Positions 12,501 through 23,584 of a stretch of 64,000 nt of DNA are shown here, piece after piece. The notes under the pieces are model-generated. The model had not been told where the DNA came from, ran no database searches, and worked only from the letters and a program-made list of their open reading frames with translations. Within the stretch, counting starts at the first letter, position 1. The number at the start of each line of letters is the position of its first letter. The translations under genes were made by a program, and so were the position numbers. Source of the DNA: Dendrophyllia cribrosa (Eukaryota > Cnidaria > Anthozoa > Scleractinia > Dendrophylliidae); contig JAJLRJ010000009.1 of the NCBI GenBank assembly GCA_024195265.1, positions 32,266,274 through 32,330,273 of the forward strand. Reading direction: 5' to 3'.

Positions 12501-15146
12501 ATTACCTTGAAGTTGGTTAAAAAAACTTGGATGTGCCTTGTTTTTTCAACCCACTTTGCAGTGAAACACTCTGATCTTTCTCGTGTTTGATAAATTACTT
12601 CAATTGAATCAACCTGTCCATAATGAGACCTAATGACAGGTTGTCTGTTATAGTGAGGTGTCCCTAAGACAGATGTTGGGAAATTTTTTTTTAATTTTCA
12701 TATGACAAATTTATGATAAATTTTCTTGCAGGCTCTCGGTGCTCCGGTTGGTTCTATAGTTGCTGGAGACAAAGATTTCATATCAAGGTAAATAATGGTT
12801 TGCCCAAAATATTTAACGGTTCCTTATATATGTAGCCTAGGTGGTCATGTAATTGTAATTTTGTCTTGTCAATTTGTCTTGAATTCTAGCAAGTGACTTT
12901 GTTTTCACTCAACATAAAGTGATGAAAAGTAAGGTCATTGATGACATCTGGGGAAAAATATTTCAGAAATTTCTGCCTGAAAGTATTACGTCACAAAATT
13001 TACTAGTCCAAGTACAGTGGAACCTCCATTAAGGGGACACCATGAGGACCAAGAGAAATGTCCCCTTAGAGGCTCCACTGTACCGACAAACAGCAACTGT
13101 GAGCTGTTTGCAACCATAAACTGTCAAAATATGGGTTAATTGTTCAAGTTTTTTTTTTGCTTTGGATTGGTATTCACTGTGTAGCAGTGGCACTTTGCTT
13201 TGCTTTATTAGGTAATTAGTTATACGGCCGCCATCTTGGATTTCTGAAATTTTTCAAAACCTCTTAAAAACAGTCCAAATTGACTCAAAATTAATCAAAA
13301 CCAAAAAATAAACGCTAAATGACGTAAAAATGTAAAAGTTATACCAATAAACATTGTTTTTCTTCATTCAAAGGTAAAAACTATGCAAATTTCAAAAAAA
13401 CGTGGCTGTCAAAACCTTGTTGCCATGGAAACATCAAGTCAGGTGATCAATAAAATATCATATGAAATTGTTCCCAGATAAATTTTAAGAAAAGTCACAA
13501 AGTTTGATGGCGTTTGAATACATATTAAAAAAGTTACGAATGTTGAAATTTCCTTTCAAGCAACAGCTTCATTTGAGGGCTGAATGTCCGGGCTAAATGA
13601 CCAGTTACCGACGTACGTACCACTCTTGTTGTTTTTCAAACAGGTGTCGGCGTCACAGGAAGGTGCTTGGAGGTGGTATGCGGCAGGCAGGTGTGTTAGC
13701 TGCAGCAGGAATATATGCATTGGACAACATAGCACCCAAACTACACCTGGACCATGCTAATGCACAGATTCTGGCAAAAGGTTAGTTAATTTATCTTACT
13801 ATTTCTTTGACATATTCACGTCCTCGCTTTTTCAAGCCTTTACAGTAATAGAGCGGTATTTAATTGAGTGTCATAGAAACAAAAGCAATGTAATTACTCT
13901 GGCTAATCACAAGAGACGCAGACACCGAATAGAGCGTTTTCACTTGACGTCATAGCCGCCATATTGGTGTTCCCGTACAAAAGAATTTTAATTAACTTCT
14001 TTTGTTAGGAACACCAACATGGCTGCATGGCCTTTGTCATTTGAGTCCCACGGGACTGAAGGTCACGTGAGTGAAAACGCTCTATACATGTAGAAAATAC
14101 ATTTGTTATTCCTAACTCAACTCAAACGCCTTTTTTGATTGGACAAGAACGTGTCACGTGCCATGGGTCAAAACAGTCTACTCCCTAGGGAAACAACAAC
14201 TTCAACTTTCGACTCGCACGTGATCAAATCGTGCGCCTAAAAACCGTGGCAAATTTGTGTGCCAGCCGTGTCAAGCACACATTTTTTCTACATAATTTTC
14301 TATTTTTGAGTTGGGAGGTTTAACAGAACACTGAATAAGGGCTGGTTCCCACTAGCGGCGTAATCGGAAGCGGAGTCGGAGTCGGAGTCGGAAGCATAAG
14401 GATCCTTACGTTCTAGTGGAAATCAAAAAACGGAGTCGCAATCGGAATCGGAATCGGAAGGATCAGAAGGTTTCCTTTTTCTTCTTACTCCGCTTCTGCT
14501 TCCGTCACTTCTGCTTCCGTCACTTACTATCCGTCGTTTTGATTTCCACTAGATCGTAAGGTTCTTACGATTCCGCTTACGATTCCGCTTACGTCGCTTA
14601 CGTCTCTAGTGGGAACCAAGCTTAACTGGCCCCACAGGAAACAGTGAGGAAACTTTGTTTTCCTTCGACCCTCAATGTTCCCTTCAGCTAACACTGAGTG
14701 TCTTGGGGAAACAAAACTCACTGTTTCCCTTGGGGCCAGTCATTAAGAACAGAACAGGAAGGAACAGGAAAAAGTGTGCGAGCAAGTCACGATTGGATTA
14801 GGTTTTACTTCTGATTGGTTGAGAAAGTGGCGCAATTAACGTTTTTCTCTTTTCAACAGGAATTCACGACATGGAAGATATTGGGTTGGAGATAGATTTA
14901 AAAAGCGTTGAAACCAATATGGTGTTCTTTAATATCAATCACCCTAAAGTCTCACGCGATGAACTACTGAAACGTATGCTGGATATCACAGACAGTGAGC
15001 CTGTCGAAACAAGAGTGGCTGTAAGAATTTTCGCTGCTCCAGGGAAAAATCGAATAAGACTTGTGCTTCACCACCAAGTGTCTGAAGATGATGTTTATAA
15101 GACGTTACAAAAAATTCGATTTATTCTATCTTCCAAACTTAATTGA
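6543..15146 (+). CDS. THA1: L-threonine aldolase, copy A (eight exons)
   Basis: PLP-dependent aldolase that splits L-threonine or allo-threonine to glycine and acetaldehyde. Exons: 6543-6870, 7889-7972, 9478-9566, 10274-10456, 11565-11702, 12732-12787, 13644-13780, 14860-15146; all introns are GT-AG and the frame closes to 433 codons. Visible family marks are [66 protein letters not shown] (the Asp and Arg contact PLP) and SVTFCLSK, whose Lys274 should form the Schiff base. Residues 1-56 form an Arg/Ser-rich leader with almost no acidic residues, suggesting mitochondrial import. Copy B is 10.9 kb downstream in the same orientation with identical intron phases. No disabling change was seen. 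Confidence 0.93.
8680..8790. repeat. ATTC and AAT microsatellites
   Basis: Within intron 2 of threonine aldolase A, about six ATTC units (8692-8715) are followed by an ATT/ATA run at 8745-8765. This resembles the 3' microsatellite tail of a LINE, but I could not identify coding sequence next to it. Confidence 0.5.
13013..13082. mobile_element. Tiny mariner-like MITE in aldolase A intron 6
   Basis: CAGTGGAACCTC at the left pairs with its complement near the right end, GAGGCTCCACTG, with one mismatch. Inner arms TTAAGGGGACA and TGTCCCCTTA also pair. TA lies on both sides (13013-13014 and 13081-13082), the Tc1/mariner target. At 70 bp it would fold as an almost complete hairpin. Confidence 0.65.
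13929..14085. mobile_element. MITE in aldolase A intron 7
   Basis: Terminal inverted repeats ATAGAGCGTTTTCACT and AGTGAAAACGCTCTAT bound 157 bp. Inner arms (ACACCAATATGG type against GGTGTTCC) pair as well. No coding potential. Confidence 0.65.
14339..14624. mobile_element. MITE built of CGGAATCGGAAG-type repeats
   Basis: Ends GCTGGTTCCCACTAG and CTAGTGGGAACCAAGC form the terminal inverted repeat. The interior carries runs of GGAGTCGGAGTCGGAGTC on the left and complementary CTTACGATTCCGC runs on the right, with a second nested pair GTTCTAGTGGAAATCAAAA and TTTTGATTTCCACTAG. It is non-coding and lies in aldolase A intron 7. Confidence 0.65.
14630..14746. mobile_element. MITE of the GGGAAACAGTGA family, copy 1
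   Basis: Left end TTAACTGGCCCCACAGGAAA pairs with right end TTTCCCTTGGGGCCAGTCAT. Related copies sit at 24437-24560, 46205-46304 and 51841-51902. The family has CACTTAATGACTGGTCCC-type ends. Confidence 0.6.
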
Positions 15147-16838
15147 GGGGGAGCAGGGGGCGGGAGGAATACGGGAGGCGGGAGGAATACGGGAGGCGGG
15201 AAAGAAAAGGGCGGGAGTTCTAACAGGGTGGAAGGTGGAGAAAAATGCCAAACCCGGAGCAGAAGCAACAAGTTAAAGGGCGGGAGTCGTGAGAAAAAGG
15301 CACGGGAAGCGGGATGACAGGGTACGGGAAGCAGGAGAACAGGGTTCGGGAAGCAGGAGGTTCTGACCCCCCTGTCTCCCCCCCCCCCCCCCCCCCCCCC
15401 CCCCCAACAGACCAAGCCATGATTTATAGAGCAGTTTTCAATTGAGTGTCACAAAACCAAAACCAAACTGTAATTACTCTGACCAATCACAGCAGATGTA
15501 CAGAAACGAATTAACCAAATCAGAACTCGAATCAAATACACGTGCCCAGGCGCGGGGAAAACACGTGCGTTAGCAAGTGATGTGCAAATGGTGGTTCCCT
15601 CCCTCCACACCTTTCAGTGTTGTTGGAAAAATTAAATAAATACGTGCGTTTATTGTTTATGTCATCCAACATTGGATTAGGGGAAAGGGGAAAGGTGTTC
15701 CAACGACTTTTGACAATGATTGTAGGAATAACATTGCCAGAAGTATAGATAATGCTTAGTAAGTTAATTAGTTAGTCAATTCTTTATTCTTTTTAGGGAC
15801 TGGTCAATAAGTTTCGGGGGGGGGGGGGGGTCACTAGTTTGTAAGCCCTTGCAAAGGGGTGGGTCATTCAATTTTGAGCCAGCCAAAGGGGGTGGGTCAT
15901 CATATTTATGATTCTGAAATACTTGTAAGAATGAACTATTTGTAAAAATAAAAATAGGCCGAGAACTCAGAAACTCGCTGTGTTTGTTTTGTAATTTAAT
16001 AATACACGGTATAATTTTAAACGATCGTTATGTTTATTTGAAAAAAATGTATAAAACAGTATTAAAATTAGAGTACCTCCTGCAGTACCTCAGGCAGTAC
16101 TGTACACGAAATAAAAGTATCAAAACAGTAACAAAATATTCATGGAAAAATGTCAGAGACTAGCCAAGCAGTACGTTTTTGTCATTGAAAAGATAGTAGT
16201 ATTAAAAGTGACAGGCCAAACTCGACTCCCTACAAGATATTTGTTCCCTGAGATCACCAAAATAGAATTGTGACGAGTCACAATTATCTTTTTTTTTTTG
16301 TATGCTTGATATGTATTATATGTATTGTACGACTCCTTGATCTTTGGGATATAAATCTCTTTAATTGTAACGTGCTATTGAAACAGCACTCAACTCGTTC
16401 AGATTCAAGACAACTTTATTGTAACAAATCATTTCCATTTATACTTTACATATACATCATACGCAATGCTATCTACCTAAAATAAATAATACAAATATGG
16501 TGTTACACTTAACGCAATAGAGCTTGCATATTTCGGAGTGCCAGCTAAAGATAAATGCATAATAATTAACCAACTACAGGTTATTACATAATGACAGGAG
16601 GCTTTCACGCTCTGCATAGCCATTTATAGAATTATCATTTCTCTATGAGTTCGCTAGGGTTTCTTTGGCTAACTTGTGTTGCAAGATAAACTGATTAATG
16701 GGCTGCAGTTTTTGTAATCAGTCAGCCCTGTTTCATACGTTGTTATTACTGGGATGAGAACATCGTTTAGTATACCGGGATCTTCGTTATAAAGGAGTTC
16801 GTTAATATATCAGGATTCTATACTGTACTTGGCGGCAT
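15147..16838. other. Spacer between the aldolase genes
   Basis: Begins with a purine-rich GGCGGGAGGAATAC direct repeat (15150-15330) that ends in a poly-C tract at 15378-15409 and is absent from the copy B flank. After it, 15421-15560 matches the copy B downstream flank at 26040-26170 (GAGCAGTTTTCAATTGAGTG and similar), so the duplicated unit extends past the stop codon. A poly-G tract lies near 15817-15830. The rest is AT-rich with no gene seen. Confidence 0.5.
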
Positions 16839-16998
16839 GTCCCAGGGGTGTACTCAACAAAGTTTTGTACGTGCTCCGCCCTGAGGTCCGAAGCCTTTCC
16901 TATATACTTCGTGAAATTCCTACCCTTTCATATACCTCCAGCCTCAAAAAGGTACCTTTTTCTTGCGGAGCATCCCATAACCCAACCCCCACCCCCTG
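16839..16998 (+). mobile_element. Dispersed repeat insertion with 8-bp target duplication
   Basis: GGCGGCAT is present on both sides (16831-16838 and 16999-17006). The empty-site sequence GGCGGCATGTTTGCCCCGA is visible at 19212-19230, showing what the target looked like. The ends are GTCCCAGGGGT and ACCCCCTG. The interior, with ACTCAACAAAGTTTTGTAC and GCTCCGCCCTGAGGTCC, is the reverse of the repeat at 1441-1695. Confidence 0.7.
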
Positions 16999-17273
16999 GG
17001 CGGCATTTTTGCCCTGATTACCCATGATCACGCCCAACATTAGCGCGAAGTCGCGATTTTATTTGTGCAAGCGACGAGTGTACAGTAGTGTATAAATTCT
17101 TACTGTTATGAACTCAAAAGTACTACAAAGACATCGTCTCAGTGAAAAAAATAATGCAACTCTTTTGTCCTGTTTTGTGCCGAAGTCTGAAAGGTCTGCT
17201 CCCCGGGCCTACTCATTCAGTTTGACGCCTGGCTGTTTTTGTCATCGGGAGACACATTGTGTTTGTTCTCTAC

Positions 17274-17353
17274 AATAACGAGGCAAATAACAATAGGCAC
17301 TACTCTTATTCAGTCTTATTCAATGAGATGCAAATAAGTGGGCCGGGTATTCT
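17274..17353. mobile_element. MITE fragment inserted in the leader region of aldolase copy B
   Basis: Alignment of the copy A and copy B 5' regions shows an 80-bp insertion here between CTCTAC and GTTTCAAGG. Its right end, AAGTGGGCCGGGTATTCT, matches the terminal repeat of the MITE at 33649-33770. Together with a deletion just upstream it removes the coding frame of the leader found in copy A. Confidence 0.6.
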
Positions 17354-17447
17354 GTTTCAAGGTGTTTAAATTACCTTTGATTTAACCATACTCAAAGCAG
17401 AATTGAAAAGCCGAAAAGTTAGCAAAGCCACGAAGACACTTGTCAGC

Positions 17448-20400
17448 ATGTACACAACTGGAGAACGCGATTTGAACGAGAAGCAAAGTGATGGACGTGT
17501 GATTGATTTGAGAAGTGACACTGTTACTAAACCCACCGAGGAAATGAGAGCTGCAATGGCTGCAGCTGAAGTTGGAGATGATTGTTACGGAGAGGACCCT
17601 ACAGTAAATGGTTAGGATAATTAAGTGAAAGATATAAATCCGCATGCACACAAAAGTGATTTTAACCCATTCAGTCCCGATATTAACATTAAAATTCTAC
17701 TTTCTAGTATCCACATATTTCCCTTACTATTAGCTGGAAGAAGGTGTCTAAACAGAAAGACAAATTATCCGTTGATGATCATTTTCTTTATTCTGATTCT
17801 GAAATTAAAATTATTAGAGTGGTTTCACATAACCCGTAAAATGGACATTAGACAAATAGACACTATTAGACTATGTTTACACTAGAGGAGATTTTTCCGG
17901 ATTCATAAATGTTTCCGGATTTATTAAATTTAGGGTATTCGGATTCGTAGGCGTTTATACTAAAGGGTATTCGGATTCCTAACCGTTTACACACATCGAT
18001 AAATCCGAGGACATTCATGCGGGAACGGTTACAAAGCAGGCCAAAAAGTATCCGGATTCATGGAAACAACTGTTTACACTTCAAAACATTGCGGATTTAC
18101 AGTAATCGGATACAAAGTATTCACTTTAGATTTCGGATTCAAAATCTCCGGAGATGCGACCAAACCGGGACGTTTTTATTTTGGATTCATCCATCTGCGT
18201 GTAAACGGCAAAACGAATCCGGTACCAAAATGTTCCGGATTCGTCACGAATCCGGAAAAATCTCCTCCAGTGTAAACGTAGTCTTAAATTAGACGTTCCA
18301 TTGTTTTTATTTGTTTTCGTTTGACTATTAGACAATGACTGTCAATTTTGTTCATTTCAAGTGTTTTATAAAATCACTCTAGTAGAATTTTAGAAATTGT
18401 TATATGTATCATATATATTTAACAAACAAATTTTAGTTCGCCATTATATACGTCCTCTGATAAATCTATCACACAAGGTAAATCAATCACATGTATGAAC
18501 CTTTATACCTGGTAATATACAGTGATTCTGAAAAGCCCGGAGAGGGATTTGATATCAGTCTCGAGGGAAGGTGGGGTCAAATGTCCAAGCAATGTAATTA
18601 TCACTGAATTTTAAATGAAAATGATTTTAAATCGTTGCCGTCATATTTATGTAAAGATCACAGTGATCTTTATAACCATCCAACAGTTTAGCAAGTAACC
18701 CATTTTTTTTTTTCAATGACACCGATGCCCACATAAATCACTCTAGTAGAATTTTAGAAATCGTTATATGTATCATATATATTTAACAAACAAATTTTAG
18801 TTCGCCATTATATGTCCTCTGATAAATAATGGGTTGATTCATAGCGTTGTGAATGCGGGTATCAATATGTAAAGTAAAAAGGTGTCATAAATTAATGCAA
18901 TTTAGATAACACTTTTCATTCAAGCTTAGTTTTATATTATGGAACCTGAGTGTTGAGCCAGCCAAAAGTTGATCCAGGAACCTGTTACTTATAAAACCCA
19001 GTCACATTAGTCCACGGAAAAATTTACAGACAAGTGTATGGAAAACAAGAAAAATTAATTGCACACTTTCTAACACAGCTACAGCTCTCAAATTTCATGA
19101 GTAAATTCTTCTTCCTAAATCATAAGTTTTCAATTCACAAATATAAAATATATATATATATATTTTACCAAAATTATTTGATACTCGATTCCCATACAAA
19201 CACTGTATTTGGCGGCATGTTTGCCCCGATTACCCATGATCCCCCAACAAGCACGAAGTCCTCTATTGAAATATTAACTATGTGATGAATAAAAATTATT
19301 TCCAACCCTGGTTATAGAATACTGTGTTAAATACTATTCTAATCAGCTCTACAGGCTAAAGCAGCAGAATTAACTGGAAAAGATGCTGCCCTCTTCGTAG
19401 CTAGTGGAACCATGGGGAATTTGGTGTCAGGTATAGTTAACCATGTTTTGATTTAAATTAGTTGATCTATGAATACATCTTCAAAAGCAGTGAATTGTCC
19501 AAGGTACAATAGAATAAAAAAAGTGATATGACTTCCCCCATTGATCGTCCCTACTCCTTACTGCGCCTTTCAATAACATGCGGAATTTATATTCAAATTT
19601 CCACCAATGGTTGAGTTTTACACTGCCATCAATCATCTTAGCTTACCTCTCAGGAAACAGATCTTCACTTCAATGAGTTCAAAAGGTCACGTCCATGCAT
19701 TATGATTGGTAGATTTCAATCCATTTTGTTTGTTTCTTTTTTACATGGTCCGTTGACTTTCGTATTCATTATGATTGACGGCAGGTAATAACGCAACCGT
19801 TGGTGGAGATTTGAATTTCAAATTCCGCATGTTATTGAAAGGCGCAGTAACATGAGGGTAACTGTTAATAACTAAATAAAATATATTAAATAAAGAACCA
19901 TATTAAATTCATTGACAGATTTTTTTCCCCATTCTCAAAACCCAGTCATTCCAGTTATGGGATAGGGCCTTTACAAAACAGGAACAGATGTACTGCACTC
20001 CTAATAAATTGGTAGCACGACACTTCACTCCACACTGTATCTCTCCACCCAGGTGTATAAATAGGTACCAGTGACAAAATGCTGGGGGTAACCCTGTGAT
20101 GGACTAGCATCCCATCCAGGGGGGAGTAGCAATACAGATACTCCTAATTGCTTCATGCTGCAGGCTGAACCGGGTTAAGCTCCAGCCGAGTGGGTCACCT
20201 GTGGCACATGTACAACTTTACCTTACACACACAGAGAAAAGCATGCCTCCTTACTGCATGCCTTCTTACTGCATGCCTTCTTACTGTATGCCTCCTTACT
20301 GCATGCCTTCTTACTGCATGCCTTCTTACTGTATGCCTCCTTACTGCATGCCTCCTTACTGCATTCCAGTCCTTACTGCATGCTTCCTTGCTGTATGCCT

Positions 20401-23400
20401 CCTTACTGCATGCCTTCTTACTGCATGCCTCCTTACTGCATGCCTTCTTACTGCATGCCAGTCCTTACTGCATGCCTCCTTACTGCATGCCTCCTTACTG
20501 CATGCCTCCTTACTGCATGCTTCCTTGCTGCATGCCTTCCGTTGTTACTTCAATCTAATCTCACTAGATTGTTTCACACAGAAGGGATTCTCTCATGGGA
20601 TCCAAACCAAGGGACCTGAAAAGGGGGAGGAGTGTTAACAGTACTTCTGTGTACTCCATTCTATAAAAGCTGAAGTAAAACACTGGCCTTATTGGGGCCC
20701 AGAGGGTCTAAAACAGATCATAACTTTTGTTAATCTTTATTTGTTAGTGATGGCACACTGTTCTTGTCGAGGAGATGAGCTATTTGTAGCTGACTTGGCC
20801 CACATTACTATTTATGAACAAGGCGGCGTGGCACAGGTCATTGCTATTTGTTATAATGTACATCTTGTAATGCTAGCTAGAAGTACTGTACTTGTCATGT
20901 TGTTTTATTTGAAGTGTCATAAAACCGGTAAAACAGAAAACTTCAGGACCTTGTGAATGATTTTGATGACCTTGTTGATTTGTTTTTACCCTGGTGAAAT
21001 ACATGTACTCGTCAAAATAAGCCTAAAATAACAAAGCTGACCTAAGGTAGCAAAAGGGGTAGAAGACTCTAGGGTAAATAATGACCAGTCTCAATCACAC
21101 TGCATTGTTTTCTTTTATGTGTGGCTGCTCTTAAAAAAAAAGTAAAATCGTGGTTCATGGTGGATTAAACCAGGGCTGTGCTCTAGCAGTGTCCAGTTGC
21201 CTTAGGTGACTAACTTTTGACTTTGGCAACAAGAAAAACTGAGTTTTTGCACATAGCTTAACTGCTGGGCACCCTAAATTTCATAGTTGGACTCCCTTTG
21301 AGCTTCCTTTGATAACTGTTAGAACACAGTCTTGTTAACACTTGATTCTCATTTCATGGATAATCATTTTAGATCAAAGGGCTCTGAGACCCATCTCGTT
21401 ATTATGAAACAAGGTAGAGATAATTTTAGAGGCCACAAGAAACCAAACTTACCGGTAAGCAGCTACTACTTATCTTGCAACAATTAAAGACAAAGAAACT
21501 GCCCCTATTATTTTTCGAGCTAGCAAACAAATGACAGAGCCCCCTAGCATAACTAAACATGCTAAAGACGTACAGTGTAAGAGCTACTGGAGGTCTGGTA
21601 CACAACAGCACGAAACCCACAGGAGTCATTGCTACATAGTCCCTAAATAGTGCCAATGTCTTTGAATCCAGTCGCTGAAATGGCTTGTTGAAATGCTTGG
21701 TTTGTCATTCAATTCACGACAAACACAACTTGTAAATGAATGCAATTATAAAGTGAATTCCACCAAATAAAAAAACTTTCTACATTTTCACAAAATGATA
21801 AACTCTAGTTAGCTAAGTCAGCAAAATCATGACTTCTCTTGCATACTATTGCATAATCAAACCGTATCAGCACATCAAAGCAATTGTATAGCTAAATCTA
21901 ATAATGGCAATGATTGAGTATTCCAAAATAGAACAACACCCAATGTCCATGCTATATCATGGCAAACAAAATCTTTGGAGAAGAAATATACGCTCAGAGC
22001 CGGAAAGACTTGTACTGACTAAGAATACAATAAATACTATAAAATCGCTGTAATTCTCAATTCTTAGAAAAACAAATAACCAACAAAATTAATACAACTG
22101 AGGGACATGGAGTGACTAATTTGCATATCTGCGCCCGTATACTATATCTTGTTCACGCTTGCGCATAAAAAGATAAAAACCACAGCTCACGGCTAGCCAC
22201 CAAGTCACGGTTCACAAGAAGAAAGTAGTCGTTTCACATTTTACGAGAAAAATTTGTGTGAAAATACCCTTTACCACTCTCAGTTATAACTTCCTTACTG
22301 AAACACTTGATTCAGTCAAATGATTAATTCATTCACTCATTCGTTTGTTTTTGTTTATTGGTTTATGGATTTATCAAGCCCTTTTACCCATCCCATATTA
22401 TCCATCTGTCCTACTGTATTACGTTCATGGGCCAAAAAATGCTGATGGTTAAGTTGTCAGCTTTTGTCAAATTTAGTTGTGCAGTCATTAATGTTATGAT
22501 ATTTTATCTCATTTTTGTTTTCACAGATAGCTGGAGTACACCCACGCCAGTTACAAACAAACCCTGATGGGACGCTAGACTTATTAGATCTAGAGAGCAA
22601 AATCCGTTCCAAAGACGATGCTAATGTTCCAATCAGTCGCTTGATTTGCATTGAACAGACACACAAATCACACAGTGGGATCGGAGGGAGAGTGTTGTCA
22701 TTGGAATACCTGCAAAAGGTATTTTAGGTGCTCATGATAATAAAGTTGAAGGGTTCTCGCAAACTTTTTCATCAGCCAAGAGGCTTCTTAACCAGGATTT
22801 CATCAAAGTCCTAGAACTACATGACATGACTTCAAGTCTGGCTATGTCAGCATTGTGATATGAATTTACCAGTATCATGAATTTGTGTAAATTGGTTCCG
22901 AAATTCTAATTCTACTGCATGGTGGCCAATTGATTTATCAAACCTACATTTAAAAAACCAAGATTGCAGGTGCATTTGTTGGTTCAGGATTTTTTTCAGG
23001 TTCCTCAGTTTTTCTCTGTTCCCTCCTTCCTCCCTTCTTTCAAATTTCAATCACTATTGAAGACATCTATGAAAACTGGTGGTGGGTGATATACAAGTAT
23101 TAGCTCTCTTTTGGGGGGTACGGAAAGGGGGGGCTAATGTAACAGTCTTTCCTCCTTGACACTCCCCCCCCCCCCCCCCTCCCTTCCCTTCCCTTCTCTA
23201 CCTTCCCCCTTCGCCCCCTCTCTCCCTCACCCCCAAGAGGAAGCTTGCTTGCAGGCTACGACTTTCTTCTTCAAATATCATTGTGAATAAAATTTATTTT
23301 CAGGTAAAAGAACTGTCCACAAAACATGGATTGAAGGTGCACATGGATGGAGCAAGACTATTCAATGCTGCCACAGCTCTTGGTGTTCCTGTGGCACAGA

Positions 23401-23546
23401 TCACCCAACATGTTGATTCAGTCACTTTCTGTCTTTCAAAGGTGATGGTCTTAACATTATAAATATAATTCACTTCAAATGTAGGTCTCTTTACCAAGGT
23501 TATAGGGAGAGTCGAAAAGAGATTATTAATAAGCATTGCATAATTT

Positions 23547-23584
<38 letters not shown>

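Noticed and set aside
15095..15415. Glycine/proline-rich minus-strand frames
   Set aside because: Caused by the poly-C tract and purine-rich spacer, and overlapping aldolase A exon 8.
18373..18827. LTR retrotransposon with two short LTRs
   Set aside because: The 90-bp direct repeats lack TG...CA ends, primer-binding site and any coding interior. Treated as a simple duplication.
20190..20638. Three long overlapping plus-strand frames rich in LLTAC or YCMP repeats
   Set aside because: Produced by the 15-bp minisatellite, whose length is a multiple of three. No start context, splice signals or protein character.
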